Below are positions 1-11,000 of a stretch of 64,000 bases of DNA, piece by piece (positions within the stretch are counted from its first letter, which is position 1; each line of letters begins with the position of its first letter). Source of the stretch: a virus; the IMG/VR virus record IMGVR_UViG_3300017917_001524, positions 62,001 through 126,000 of that record. One strand, written 5' to 3'. Below the pieces are notes generated by a model. It did not search any database. It worked only from the letters and a program-made list of their open reading frames with translations, and had not been told where the DNA came from. A program made the position numbers and the translations under genes.

Positions 1-1
1 A

Positions 2-67
2 GATGATGGTTTACAAATAAATAAATTAAAATATACAATAGATAAAAATAGTTTGTATCTAATATAA
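2..67 (+). CDS. 3' end of an upstream gene (partial)
   Basis: A reading frame open from the window edge reads DDGLQINKLKYTIDKNSLYL-I and stops with TAA at 65-67, 21 bases before the next start codon. The composition is protein-like and the spacing fits an upstream cotranscribed gene. Only 21 residues are visible, so no function can be given; by position it is probably another tail gene. It could be a chance open frame. Confidence 0.45.
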   Translation, partial: DDGLQINKLKYTIDKNSLYLI

Positions 68-88
68 AAAAGTAAAAACAAATAAAAC

Positions 89-847
89 ATGGAAGAATAC
101 AGAATTGACCCAACAATTGCATATGATGTGGTTGAGTTACCATCAAGAGGAATTTATTACCCAAACAAAAAGAAATCAATAAAAGTTGCATATTTAACTG
201 CGTCTGATGAAAATATTTTAGCAGCACCAAACTTAGTTCAAAAAAATGGTGTTGTTGATGAATTATTAAAAAGAAAAATATTAGATAGGGATATTGAATT
301 TGATGATATTGTTAAAGAAGATAGGGAAGCGATTTTAATATTTTTAAGAAGTACCGCATTTGGTTCAGAATATAAAATATCTGAAATTGATCCAAAAACA
401 AATGAAGAATTTACCACCACAATTGATTTGTCGGTTTTAAAAATGAAAGAATTTAATTTAACACCTGATGAAAATGGTGAATTTAAATATTATATGGACA
501 TATCTAAAGTTGATATAACATTCATGTTTTTAAATAAAAAACAGGAAGATGAAATAAAAAAAATTGCAGATTCTTGGGATAAATATCCTGATGGTGTTGC
601 ACCAACAGTAACAAAACGTTTGGAAATGACCATTAAATCTGTTCAAGGTAATCGAGATCCAATGGTAATACATCAGTTTATCAACAAATTACCAATTAAA
701 GATTCACAAGATTTTAGGAAATTTGTTAATGAAAATAAACCAGGGTTAGATTTAACTCAAACAATTACTGCCCCATCAGGAGAAAAAATTCAAGTAACAC
801 TTGGATTTGGGGTAGAATTTTTTCTCCCTTTCTACGGATTACACTAA
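89..847 (+). CDS. gp26-like baseplate hub / tape-measure assembly protein (T4_baseplate family)
   Basis: 252 residues. The N-terminal part has the pattern of the T4 gp26-like family found in many marine T4-like phages: ELPSRGIYYP near residue 16, then VAYLTASDENILA followed by a DELL..KI helix. In T4 gp26 is a minor baseplate hub protein, and family members are thought to act as assembly chaperones for the tape measure. The position fits: a very small gene and the tape-measure gene follow immediately, as in the chaperone-plus-tape-measure arrangement of many tailed phages. The ATG lies behind an A-rich leader with no Shine-Dalgarno sequence. Family assignment is by recalled motif, not by a search. 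Confidence 0.7.
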   Translation: MEEYRIDPTIAYDVVELPSRGIYYPNKKKSIKVAYLTASDENILAAPNLVQKNGVVDELLKRKILDRDIEFDDIVKEDREAILIFLRSTAFGSEYKISEIDPKTNEEFTTTIDLSVLKMKEFNLTPDENGEFKYYMDISKVDITFMFLNKKQEDEIKKIADSWDKYPDGVAPTVTKRLEMTIKSVQGNRDPMVIHQFINKLPIKDSQDFRKFVNENKPGLDLTQTITAPSGEKIQVTLGFGVEFFLPFYGLH

Positions 848-851
848 AAAA

Positions 852-974
852 ATGTTAGATGAAGTTTTATTTTTAATTAAACGAGATTTCATATATTCAG
901 ATATTTTAAAGATGCCAACATATCTTAGAAGATATTTTATAGAATATTTACTTGAATTAGAAAACACTAAATAA
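852..974 (+). CDS. Small protein between gp26-like gene and tape measure (possible second tape-measure chaperone)
   Basis: A 40-residue protein, MLDEVLFLIKRDFIYSDILK followed by MPTYLRRYFIEYLLELENTK. It starts 4 bases after the stop of the gp26-like gene and ends 14 bases before the tape-measure start. The MP.YLRRYFIE segment resembles small proteins found just downstream of gp26-like genes in T4-like phages, sometimes annotated gp51 or as the C-terminal part of a chaperone pair. Contractile-tail phages often encode the second chaperone by a frameshift; here it is a free-standing gene. The existence of the gene is likely; its function is inferred from position. Confidence 0.6.
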   Translation: MLDEVLFLIKRDFIYSDILKMPTYLRRYFIEYLLELENTK

Positions 975-976
975 AC

Positions 977-984
977 TATTTATT
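977..984 (+). promoter_or_regulatory. Putative late promoter, TATTTATT
   Basis: Octamer TATTTATT preceded by C and ending 4 bases before the tape-measure ATG. The same octamer recurs before most structural units of this window. If it is a -10 element, the transcript would start at or very near the ATG. Confidence 0.55.
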
Positions 985-988
985 ACAT

Positions 989-2917
989 ATGGAACCAATA
1001 GATGTTTTTAATGATTCAAGAGGGTTAAGTGATTTTTTATCTAAAATGTATGGTAGAACAATTACTCAACAGCAAAGAACTGATGGTACTAATATGTATA
1101 ATACATTTTTAAGAATTAAAAATAATTCAAATAATAGTATTAATAGTGGTACAAGTTTTTTTAGTGGAACAAATAATTCAACAGACTCACCTAATTTTTT
1201 AACAAACGCATTTACAAAGTTAACCAACGCAATTAACGCTATAACAATTGGTAGTGCAAATGTGATACAAAATCTATATCAATCACAAATTGGACAAGGG
1301 ACATCAACACAAAATTTTGATGCGATTAATGAAACAATCAAATTAGTTCAATCCAATGGATTAATTAGTTTTAATTTGTTAAAAGATATGGGTGGATTAT
1401 TGATGAATCAGTTTTTAGATCAACTAAAAAAAGAATCAGAATTAAGATCAAAAATAAATGAACAATCATCAGTTACTGGTATTTTATCAGAAAAGATGAG
1501 AGAGGACATTGTTGAATCTTCAATATCCGCACAAAGATATGGGTTCACAATGGAAGAGATTTCTGATCTATATGTTGAATTAACAAAAGAAACTGGTAAA
1601 TTTTCCATTTTAAATAAGAAAATTTTTGATGACGCAGCACCAATTGTTAGAACATTTGTAAGTAGTTTTGGTGAGTTGTCAAAAATGATTTCAAATTTTG
1701 AAAATGTTGGTATTGGTACAAATGAAACGTTAAAAACAATTGAAAAGGCTGGTGTTAGATCTATTAGTTTAGGTTTAAATGCTAGAAAAACGACTGAATT
1801 ATTAAACACAAATATTAGTAAGTTAAATGAATTTGGGTTTCAAAACGGTGTTAAAGGTTTAGAAACCATGATACGTAAATCACTGGAATTTAAAAATAGT
1901 TTAGAATCAGTATATACCATTGCAAATAATGTTTTTGAACCCGAAAAAGCGTTAGAATTATCTGCAAATTTACAAGTATTGGGTGGTGCTATTGGTGATT
2001 TTGGTGATCCAATAAAATTAATGTACGACGCGACAAATAATGTTGAAGGATTGCAAGATGCGTTAATTGGTGCATCAAAATCGTTGGCAACATATAATAC
2101 TGAACAAGGTAGATTCGAAATTACGGGAGTTAATTTAAGAAGATTACGTGCAATGGCGGATTCTTTAGGTATTAAATACGAAGACTTAACAAAAACAGCA
2201 ATATCAGCAGCAGAAAGAATGAGTGCAACAACCGCATTAATGTCAACTGGATTAAATATCAATGATGCTGATAAAGAGTTTTTATTGAATTTGTCTAGAA
2301 TGGATGGTGGTGAAATGAAAATCATCATACCTGAATCAATAGCAAAACAATTTAATAAACCTGCTGAAATTGCTTTGGATAAACTAGATAAGAACACATA
2401 TGATGCGTTAACAGAATATCGTAAAAAAATGGAATCTTTAGATACTAAAGAGCTTGCCATGGAACAATTAACTGAAACTGAAAGAATGGCAAGAGATATT
2501 AATGTTATTGCTGCGTATTATAAAGTTAGGTCAACCCAAATGGTTAAAGGAATTGTTAGTGGTTCGGGAATAAAAAACTTATACGATAATTTAAGAAATG
2601 TTATTAGTGATGCTGCAAATGAAAAGATAAAAACACCTGAGTTTGGTTTAGATAAAAAAATGGAAACAAAAACCAAAGACTTTATCAATAACTATATTAA
2701 CATTGACGATAAGATTTTAACACCAAAATCAAATAATCAAACATCATCAGTTAAAAATAATACCGAAAATTCGTTTGTTTCAAAAGAAGTATTAATTGAT
2801 TCGTTCTCAATTGCGTTACAAAAATACGATAATATAAGAAGAAAAGATAAAATTGGTGTTCAATTAGAAATGACAAGTACTTCAGATTTTTTTAATGTTG
2901 AACAAATTATGGTATAA
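989..2917 (+). CDS. Tail tape measure protein (gp29-like role)
   Basis: 642 residues, largely helical, with a Ser/Asn-rich N-terminal stretch (residues 45-75). A long alpha-helical centre contains ALELSANLQVLGGAIGDFGD followed by NLRRLRAMADSLGIKYEDL, a pattern seen in tape-measure proteins of Bacteroidota phages. A tape measure fills the tail tube lumen and sets tail length. With about 1.5 angstrom per residue, 642 residues would give a tail of roughly 95-100 nm, close to T4 (gp29, 590 residues). It follows the gp26-like gene and precedes the baseplate hub genes, the expected place. There is no transmembrane segment, unlike many siphophage tape measures. Confidence 0.75.
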   Translation: MEPIDVFNDSRGLSDFLSKMYGRTITQQQRTDGTNMYNTFLRIKNNSNNSINSGTSFFSGTNNSTDSPNFLTNAFTKLTNAINAITIGSANVIQNLYQSQIGQGTSTQNFDAINETIKLVQSNGLISFNLLKDMGGLLMNQFLDQLKKESELRSKINEQSSVTGILSEKMREDIVESSISAQRYGFTMEEISDLYVELTKETGKFSILNKKIFDDAAPIVRTFVSSFGELSKMISNFENVGIGTNETLKTIEKAGVRSISLGLNARKTTELLNTNISKLNEFGFQNGVKGLETMIRKSLEFKNSLESVYTIANNVFEPEKALELSANLQVLGGAIGDFGDPIKLMYDATNNVEGLQDALIGASKSLATYNTEQGRFEITGVNLRRLRAMADSLGIKYEDLTKTAISAAERMSATTALMSTGLNINDADKEFLLNLSRMDGGEMKIIIPESIAKQFNKPAEIALDKLDKNTYDALTEYRKKMESLDTKELAMEQLTETERMARDINVIAAYYKVRSTQMVKGIVSGSGIKNLYDNLRNVISDAANEKIKTPEFGLDKKMETKTKDFINNYINIDDKILTPKSNNQTSSVKNNTENSFVSKEVLIDSFSIALQKYDNIRRKDKIGVQLEMTSTSDFFNVEQIMV

Positions 2918-2931
2918 TTTTTATTGACACC

Positions 2932-2939
2932 TATTTATA
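2932..2939 (+). promoter_or_regulatory. Putative late promoter, TATTTATA
   Basis: TATTTATA preceded by C, 13 bases before the ATG at 2953, in the 35-base gap after the tape-measure gene. One of the recurrent octamers upstream of structural genes. Confidence 0.55.
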
Positions 2940-2952
2940 TTAAAAAAGAATA

Positions 2953-5900
2953 ATGCCAAGTTATTTAGATTTCAATACCACTAGTAATTTTAGGGATTTT
3001 TTGATTGGTAGAACATTACAACAACCAAACGGGCCACAAACATTCACATCATCAAGTTACACATATCAAAATTTGAGTGACTTTCCGAATGTCGATCCGG
3101 GTGATGTTGAAACGGTTAGACCACAACAATTACTACAAACACAAACAAGTAATATATTTAAACCACAACAATATTTTATTGTTGATTCGATAAATACTAT
3201 CCCAAGACGTGCAAATTTATCGTTATATCCATATTTTACGGCCGAGAGACATAATTTAATTGGTATTATGTCAAATAGTACATATACCACGGAATCAGAA
3301 TTATTTAAATTCGCTGCGACATATATTAGAGATGATAAAAACGGGCCAGTACAAGCAAGAATATCACAAAACTTACAATCAACAACAAATAGACTTAGAG
3401 TTTTGGATGCTATTAATGGTAACACAAGTACCGCGTTAAATTTATTAACAGGTAGAGAATCCGTATTAGAAAGTAATTATCAAATTACTGTTCAAAAAAC
3501 CATACCGGGGAAGGCGATAGATTTTCTAAAAACAGTATCGGGTGTAGAACTACCTTTTTCGACGATTCCAGGGGATTATTTGAGTAACCCGTCCAATCCT
3601 ATTAACTTTAGACCTGAAGCGTCTACAGAGGTTGGTAGATTGCTACAAGACACTACAGGTGCGTTAGGTTCACTATTGGGTATCCCAAGAAGACCAAAAA
3701 GAGACAGAAAACCGTCAGATTTGTTTATTGAATACATGGGTGATGGACAAAAAAGACAATTATTTAATTTGTTGTCATATTCGAAGTACGCACCAAATTA
3801 TACAACAACTGCAAGATCACAAAACACATCTAAAATATTTAATTTTGTGGATAATGTTGGTCAAGGTGTAAAAAATATATTAGGTATTGAGGCACCTAAT
3901 GGTGTTGCGTATATCGGTGATGATAGGGGTGATGATGTTAGATATGCGATGAATGATTTTAATGATAGACCTGTTAGAGGAACATTTTATCTTTCATTGA
4001 TGTTTGACGAAACACAAGCAAGACTATTCCAAAAAACAAAAAATATTGGTGAGAGCGGTAAAATATCAGGTAATTTAACTTGGATCAGTAAGAATTCAAA
4101 AAATAAGTTAGGTGAAAACAATTCAAGTTATAATGATCAAAGATCTAAATTAGAAGAATCATTATCAACAAAATATGGTTTTAGAGAAGATTCTATATTA
4201 GGTGTAACACAAGAAATGTTAGACTCTATGCCATCTAATGGTGGTGAGGCGAGATCGCATATATCAAATGTTATTGATCAAACAAGTAGGGTTTTTGGTG
4301 AAGGTGACCTTAGAATTTCTAGAGGTTCTGCTGTAAAATATGTTGATAAATTTTCCGGTGAAGAAAGTGGTGTTGAGTATTGTCGTGTTTGGACAAAGGA
4401 CAGACCATATTTTACTATGGACGACACGATGAAAAGAACGTCAAATATTCGAAAATTTGATGATAGTGTTTTAGGTGGGGATAGTAGAGTTTGGAATATT
4501 AATATTGCACCAATGTCAAATGGTAATAAGTCATTTGATGGGTCGACTAATATTGTTGATAATTATGGTTTTGGTGGTGGTTATTATGCTAAAAAATATA
4601 TGTTTTCGATTGAAAATTTGGCATGGAAAACATCAAATAAAGAAGGTTTTACGGTACAAGATTTACCATATTGTGAAAGAGGTTCAAATGGTGGTAGAGT
4701 GATGTGGTTTCCACCATATGATTTAAAATTTTCAGAACAAAACAATGCTAAGTGGGAAGAAAATGTTTTTTTAGGTAGACCTGAACCAATCTATACGTAT
4801 CAAAACACAACAAGATCAGGTAGTATATCTTTCAAGGTTATTGTTGATCACCCAAGTGTATTGAATTTATTGGTTAGAGAACATTTTAAAAATATGTCAG
4901 ATGAAGAGGCTGATAACTACATTCATTCGTTTTTTGCTGGTTGTGAAGACGTTGATTTATATTCATTGGTTAGAAAATACACCACATTAGATGGAAATGA
5001 TTTGGATTTAATTACGAGATATCTAAATAATGGTGTTACTCAACAAATGATAACATCATATAAGCCGGTTATTGATAATGTAACACAAAAAAAAGAAAAC
5101 ACATCAACACAAAATCCAGTAACAACAAATAATGGTGATTCTAAAGAATCTATTAGTGTATCATTAAAATTCATTAATGATAAACCATCAAATAATTCTT
5201 CGTTCAGAAGTGATCTACCATATTCAAAATATTATGACGGATTTACAAGTAATTTTAAAACAAGTTCGGTAAACACTTTAACGTCGACATTAACAAATCT
5301 AATAAAACAATATATCACAAACCCAAATACCGTTACGGTTAAGAATGATATTGCGGTGTTATATGGTAATTCACAACAACCTATCACCACATCAACATCA
5401 GGTGACACGGTTAATAAAACTGTGACCGAATTAAATAGTGTGTATTCTGAATTAGATAATGATTATAATGTTTATGTTGATAAATTAAATAAAATCAAAA
5501 CTGATTTAGAATCAAATATTGTCCGATCAATTACAGTTAATGTTAACTCATCAACATCAGCGATTGCTGATTTATCATATAACATGAGATTATCATATCG
5601 AAGAACATTTAGTATTGTTTGGGATGTGTTAAATCGTTTATCAAAAGTGACGATTGATGAAACATTTTTAAATAAACTTAATTGGACAGGATTTTCAGAC
5701 GTGGACACACAACAAGGATCTAATGTAACCAAAAAATTATCATTAAAAGATTTGGGATATGATACAGATGGAACAATTGAATTTAGAACAATACAAAATG
5801 GTGAAAACTCTAAAGTAGATGGTAAGGATGATTGTAGCAGTAATTTTGAATTCAAATCAAAAGATAATGCAAAAAATTTAAATTTACATGCACCAATATC

Positions 5901-7749
5901 AGTTAAATGTAGGAAATCAAATGTTGATATAAGTTATGTGAAAAAATCGCAACAACCAACCGATACTGTTGTAAATGAAGATCCTGTTGTCACACCAACA
6001 ACAAGATTGGTAGAGGTACAAACACCTATTACGGTTAAACCGAAAAAACCACCAATCGATGTGATGAAAAGAATAATAATGAAAACATTGTCGGAGTGTT
6101 ATTATTTCAAAAAATTGGAAGAAAGTTCACCCGTACAGTTTTCATCATTAAAAGAGAAATTAAAATATTTCCACCCTGCGTTTCACTCAATGACACCCGA
6201 AGGATTAAACGCTCGTTTAACCTTTTTACAACAATGTTTGAGACCCGGCGATACAATACCAATTAAAGGTATTTCGGATGATGTTGATTTAACCGCTAGA
6301 AACACTTCTTTCGGTCCACCACCTGTATGTGTGATTAGAATTGGTGACTTTTATAATTCTAAGGTAATCATCAATGATATCAATATATCATATGATGATT
6401 CACCATGGGATTTAAATCCTGAAGGTATTGGTGTACAACCAATGATTGCAAATGTCACATTACAAGTTAAATTCATTGGTGGACATGGTTTATCTAAACC
6501 AATTGAAAGACTACAAAATGCATTATCATCAAATTTTTATGCTAATACTGAGATGTATGATGAGAGATCAATATCTACAAACGAAAAAATTGGTGGTAAA
6601 AAAAGTGATGATTACACTAAAGAATTTTTAGAATCATTAAATAAACAACAAGAAAAACAAGTTAAACCATCACCATCAACAAACGATAACGGTAAACCTG
6701 TTGAAGGATATATCGGTACACTTAATGAAAGTACAAGTACGTTGTCATATACAACATTAATAAGTGATACATACACAAAAATCGATTCATATTTTAAATC
6801 ATATACGAAATCGATAAATGACATAAATAAAAAATATGGTCAACATATCACAAATTTAGTGTTCTCACCAAATTATAGGACTATAAATCAATTTGATGTT
6901 TATGAGTCAGCAAATGGTACACAAACAACCACAATCAATTTATTTGGTGTATATCCTAATGGTAAAGATTATGAAAATTATGTTAGAGGGTTGAAATCGG
7001 TATTATTAAAAAACATCGAATTTGACATCAGTAGTGTATCAAATGAGGTGTTCAACTTTAATATTGTTCCTGCTAAAATTCCGAATTCGGATAATATTTT
7101 AAAACCATATTTACTAACTAAAATTGGTGAACTTGTTGATGAAATTGGTAATATTAAAGTTAATGATCTTGAGGAGATTCGAAATAATATCACCCAAAAT
7201 TTAGATAAACTAAATTATATGGTGTATTATGTTGATCATGATGCAACTATTAATAAAGACAAATATTCTAAAGCAACATTATCTGGATATACATCAACTG
7301 ATTTCTATTCAAAATATTCAAATACCGTCAATAATATTACTCAAAATGATTTGATTGTTACGAATAAAATAAGTAACATAATAAATTTCAATCAGATTTT
7401 TTCAATAACAAAACAACAAGCGATTGAAATAATTTTAAATCTATTGAGTTCAGATGAAAAATATAAGAATGAAATAATTGCGTTGTATCAACGAGATTTA
7501 TTAAACTTTAGACCAAATTTTGAACAAAAAGAAATCAAAAAATCATTAGATAAGAAATTGGTTAAAGGTTCTGAAGTAGTTTTTAAACTTAAAAAAACCC
7601 CTGTGTTTGATGGTAAAGAAGTTGCGTACAAATACATAAGTATAACGGATATTACTGATCAAACTGAGATTGACACATTGAAAAAATTAAGAAGTCAAAA
7701 TGTTGATCCAACAGGAAATAAACTTAATTATTATAAAAAACCGAAATGA
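2953..7749 (+). CDS. Giant baseplate / tail-hub structural protein (1598 aa)
   Basis: 1598 residues, Asn/Thr/Ser-rich with many beta-type segments. The N-terminal third includes an Arg/Lys-rich patch (IPRRPKRDRKP, about residue 245). The region around residues 1150-1190 (VIRIGDFYNSKVIINDINIS, then QPMIANVTLQVKFIGGHGLS) looks like the tail-tube/baseplate-tube fold that closes with a strand describing the direction of the tube. It lies between the tape measure and a gp53-like gene, and its stop overlaps that gene's start by 4 bases (ATGA). By position and size it is a central baseplate or tube-initiator protein fused to extra domains. A precise T4 equivalent (gp48/gp54 or hub) cannot be assigned from the sequence alone. 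Confidence 0.6.
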   Translation: MPSYLDFNTTSNFRDFLIGRTLQQPNGPQTFTSSSYTYQNLSDFPNVDPGDVETVRPQQLLQTQTSNIFKPQQYFIVDSINTIPRRANLSLYPYFTAERHNLIGIMSNSTYTTESELFKFAATYIRDDKNGPVQARISQNLQSTTNRLRVLDAINGNTSTALNLLTGRESVLESNYQITVQKTIPGKAIDFLKTVSGVELPFSTIPGDYLSNPSNPINFRPEASTEVGRLLQDTTGALGSLLGIPRRPKRDRKPSDLFIEYMGDGQKRQLFNLLSYSKYAPNYTTTARSQNTSKIFNFVDNVGQGVKNILGIEAPNGVAYIGDDRGDDVRYAMNDFNDRPVRGTFYLSLMFDETQARLFQKTKNIGESGKISGNLTWISKNSKNKLGENNSSYNDQRSKLEESLSTKYGFREDSILGVTQEMLDSMPSNGGEARSHISNVIDQTSRVFGEGDLRISRGSAVKYVDKFSGEESGVEYCRVWTKDRPYFTMDDTMKRTSNIRKFDDSVLGGDSRVWNINIAPMSNGNKSFDGSTNIVDNYGFGGGYYAKKYMFSIENLAWKTSNKEGFTVQDLPYCERGSNGGRVMWFPPYDLKFSEQNNAKWEENVFLGRPEPIYTYQNTTRSGSISFKVIVDHPSVLNLLVREHFKNMSDEEADNYIHSFFAGCEDVDLYSLVRKYTTLDGNDLDLITRYLNNGVTQQMITSYKPVIDNVTQKKENTSTQNPVTTNNGDSKESISVSLKFINDKPSNNSSFRSDLPYSKYYDGFTSNFKTSSVNTLTSTLTNLIKQYITNPNTVTVKNDIAVLYGNSQQPITTSTSGDTVNKTVTELNSVYSELDNDYNVYVDKLNKIKTDLESNIVRSITVNVNSSTSAIADLSYNMRLSYRRTFSIVWDVLNRLSKVTIDETFLNKLNWTGFSDVDTQQGSNVTKKLSLKDLGYDTDGTIEFRTIQNGENSKVDGKDDCSSNFEFKSKDNAKNLNLHAPISVKCRKSNVDISYVKKSQQPTDTVVNEDPVVTPTTRLVEVQTPITVKPKKPPIDVMKRIIMKTLSECYYFKKLEESSPVQFSSLKEKLKYFHPAFHSMTPEGLNARLTFLQQCLRPGDTIPIKGISDDVDLTARNTSFGPPPVCVIRIGDFYNSKVIINDINISYDDSPWDLNPEGIGVQPMIANVTLQVKFIGGHGLSKPIERLQNALSSNFYANTEMYDERSISTNEKIGGKKSDDYTKEFLESLNKQQEKQVKPSPSTNDNGKPVEGYIGTLNESTSTLSYTTLISDTYTKIDSYFKSYTKSINDINKKYGQHITNLVFSPNYRTINQFDVYESANGTQTTTINLFGVYPNGKDYENYVRGLKSVLLKNIEFDISSVSNEVFNFNIVPAKIPNSDNILKPYLLTKIGELVDEIGNIKVNDLEEIRNNITQNLDKLNYMVYYVDHDATINKDKYSKATLSGYTSTDFYSKYSNTVNNITQNDLIVTNKISNIINFNQIFSITKQQAIEIILNLLSSDEKYKNEIIALYQRDLLNFRPNFEQKEIKKSLDKKLVKGSEVVFKLKKTPVFDGKEVAYKYISITDITDQTEIDTLKKLRSQNVDPTGNKLNYYKKPK

Positions 7750-8069
7750 GTAGATCATATTATAATCGATACGATGAATTTATAAATGATGGTCAGTTTA
7801 AAATTGTTCCGGGTATTGAGTTACCAATAAAAAAAACTGATAAATACATTATTTATAAAAAAAATAAGGACAGGTTAGATAAATTATCTGACGAGAAATA
7901 TGGGTCACCATTATTTGGTTGGTTGATTTTGTTGGCAAACCCCAGTGCTGGTGGTCTTGAACATGAGATACCCGATAATTTCGTGTTAAGGATACCGTTT
8001 CCCTTATTTAGCTCTTTACAAGATTATAAAAGAGCAGTAGAATTATACTTATTATATTATGGGGAATAA
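7746..8069 (+). CDS. Baseplate wedge protein, gp53-like (LysM-like fold)
   Basis: 107 residues. The sequence has the T4 gp53 pattern: a RLDKLSDEKYGSPLFGWLIL segment followed by NPSAGG and then the hydrophobic VLRIPFPL strand, which together form a LysM-like domain. In T4 gp53 joins neighbouring wedges around the hub. It overlaps the stop of the preceding 1598-residue gene by 4 bases and the start of the following hub gene by 11, so the three are almost certainly translated together. Confidence 0.75.
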   Translation: MSRSYYNRYDEFINDGQFKIVPGIELPIKKTDKYIIYKKNKDRLDKLSDEKYGSPLFGWLILLANPSAGGLEHEIPDNFVLRIPFPLFSSLQDYKRAVELYLLYYGE

Positions 8070-11000
8070 CGATTTATTGAACAACGAGAATATTTTAGTT
8101 AAAGTGGATCAAAATAACTTAGTTTATATTGATCCAAATAGCGTTATTGATAATGGTGAAATACAATCTAGAGGTATCAAACAAGAAAATTTGGTCATGT
8201 ATGCGAATCTTGAAGCTGATATCGTACCTAGAAGTTATTTAACAAAAAATGACAACAGTAATACAATTGTTTCAATTTCAAGAACAACAATAAACCTATT
8301 ATCTAACTATACTAAAGATGGTGATACAAATGTAAAATATTTTGACACCACATGGACAAATGCGTTTAATGGTTCAGATGAAACCACATACGAAATTGAT
8401 AGTGATGGTAAGAAAAGATATACTGGACAAAAAACCGTAAATCGGGATAGTAGTGCACAAACTTTCGGTATTGATTCAATTGAGGTTAATACTAAAGGGT
8501 TTAATGGTATTCCAAGAGTTTTTATCACATTTATTGATGTTAGAGGTAAAACACTATTTGAATCCCCTGAAAATTCACCATATAAAGCGTTTTTTCATTT
8601 ACCGTGGCCAATATTTTATTTAACAATAAAAGGTTATTACGGTAAAGCAATTAAGTATAGATTACATTTAGTAAAGTTCAATTCTAAATTTAATGGTGGT
8701 ACGGGTAATTATGATATTACATGTGAATTTGTTGGTTCAACATTTGCATACTTGAATGAAATACCGTTAAATGGTATTTTAATGTCACCATACTTATATC
8801 CAATAGAAACGGTTAAAAATGAAACGGTAACATTTAATCCCGAAAACCAAACATATCAACAAGTAGTTGCCAAAACAACTAGAGGCTATGAAATTTTAAA
8901 ATCGGTATACAATGAATACAAACAAAAAGGGTTAATAGATAAAGACTTTCCTGTTAAAACATTGAGAGAGTTAATTATTGTTTCCGAAAGTTTGGACAAG
9001 ATATTAGAGAGAACTATTTTTGATCAAGTAATCGACGCAGATATTTTAAATGCAATCGTATCATATGAAAAATCATTAGTTGATTTTGAAAATATGGTAG
9101 TTTCTTGGGGAAATGTGAATCTATCAAAAAACCAAGGGTTTCCATTTGCGGGTAATCCTTTTTATTATTATTTATCGAATTCTAATAATAAAACAATCGG
9201 TATTGATAAGGTAACAGGATCGACAAAAAATGGGACACTGGAATATATTTTAGAACAAGCTAAAAACAGATTAATTAATGAAGAAAAACTAACGAAATTA
9301 ATTGCAGACAAACAAAAAAAGAAATTAGATAATTTTACATTTAATAGTATCAAAATCAACACAATAAAAAACATTAAGAATTATTATGATGTTGATCCTG
9401 ATGGTAAAATCGGTGTTGCGATCGACTTGTTGGTTAATGATATAAGAACAATTATCACGAGTTTTAATACACAAAAATCTGAAATTGAGAAACAGATTGA
9501 AATTAAAATGAATGAAGTTGTTAAAGACAAAACAAAAGGATTTGGTTTTGACCCAACAATTAGAAATATCTTTGCGGTTGTATTAGCAAATGCCGAAGTT
9601 TATGTGAGATTATTGAAAGACGTACATGAAAAGGCGTTTGAAATTGGTGCAGAAAGAGCTAAAATCATTGGTAATTTATCCGATGAGTCAACAAAAGAGG
9701 GTGCAATATATCCATGGCCTGAAATAAAAAAAACTGTTGGTGGTGGTTCAAAACACAAAGTAATAACACACCCAACTGATCCTGATTTGATAAATCAGTT
9801 AAGATCATATGATAAAAATTTATGGCCTGAAGTAGACTTTATTGAAAATTATATTAACGTAACAACGAAAGTTTTTGATCCGTTAGCAGAAAAAGAGGGT
9901 TCAATTGGAAATATTAATTATGTATTCTCATCAGATGTTGATGGAACAAAAATGAATAAAATTTCTGAGTTAGATGTGTTGATGTTTGGATTACCATATA
10001 CAAATAAAACACTATCAACAATTTTATACGAAATTTTTGAGAGGTCGTTTTACACTACATTGGTGGAAAATTATAATTCAAACACAATTACTGAGTTATC
10101 AAAAATTGAAACTGAAAATATTTTCCAATCAATTAAATTTGAATATGATATATCTGAAATTCTTAGTAAAATCTCAAATATAGATCAATTTTATGATAAA
10201 TTGAAAAGCACGTCTATTTTTGAACGTTATCCATATTTAAAAGATCAATTACCGACAATACCATACATAAATGAGATTGTGAATAAACCATATCGTTTCG
10301 AACAATATACATTGGAAAATGTGGATAGAATCACTACACCAAATAATTCATCATCTTACAACAGTTTAACCGAATTTTTACTAAACTATAAACCAGAAGA
10401 GTATCGAAAAAATCGTTATCCATTTAATTCAAATGAATACCTGAGTTATTTAAATTCACAATCAATCACAGATGATAACATATCATTTAATGGAATATTG
10501 AATGTTGACACCAAAAATGGTTTGATTACTTCTGATGTTGACGGTAAAAAATGGGTAAAAAATAATTTTACCAACTTGTTTGATAACAATATGAACATTT
10601 CAAATAAGTTAGTTAATATTTTAAATACACCGTATTTCCATAAACAACTTTATTCTGATTTCACAAATAATATAGTGTTTGGTAAATATGCTGGATCTGC
10701 TTATTTGTTGGTAAATTCGTTAGCGTTTAAAGATTTAGAAGATAACTTCTTTAACTCAACAAAAACATTCTCATTATTTAATGAGATTGGTTCAACACAT
10801 TTTTTACCATATCATTTGATTGTTAAGTGGGGTTCAATTTATCATAGATATAAAAAATATATTAATGATGGTGTTGACATATTATCAGGATTTTTAAACA
10901 CATCAAACATCACAACCAGTTTTAATGGTTCGGAATTTTTTGATAACAACACAAATACGACCTATAATGTTCTTGGAACACCAATAAAGTATTCGGATAA

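Noticed and set aside
1840-2460. Leftward 206-codon open frame within the tape-measure gene
   Set aside because: It lies wholly opposite a well-supported gene, has Ser/Leu-rich composition expected from the reverse of AT-rich coding DNA and shows no motif.
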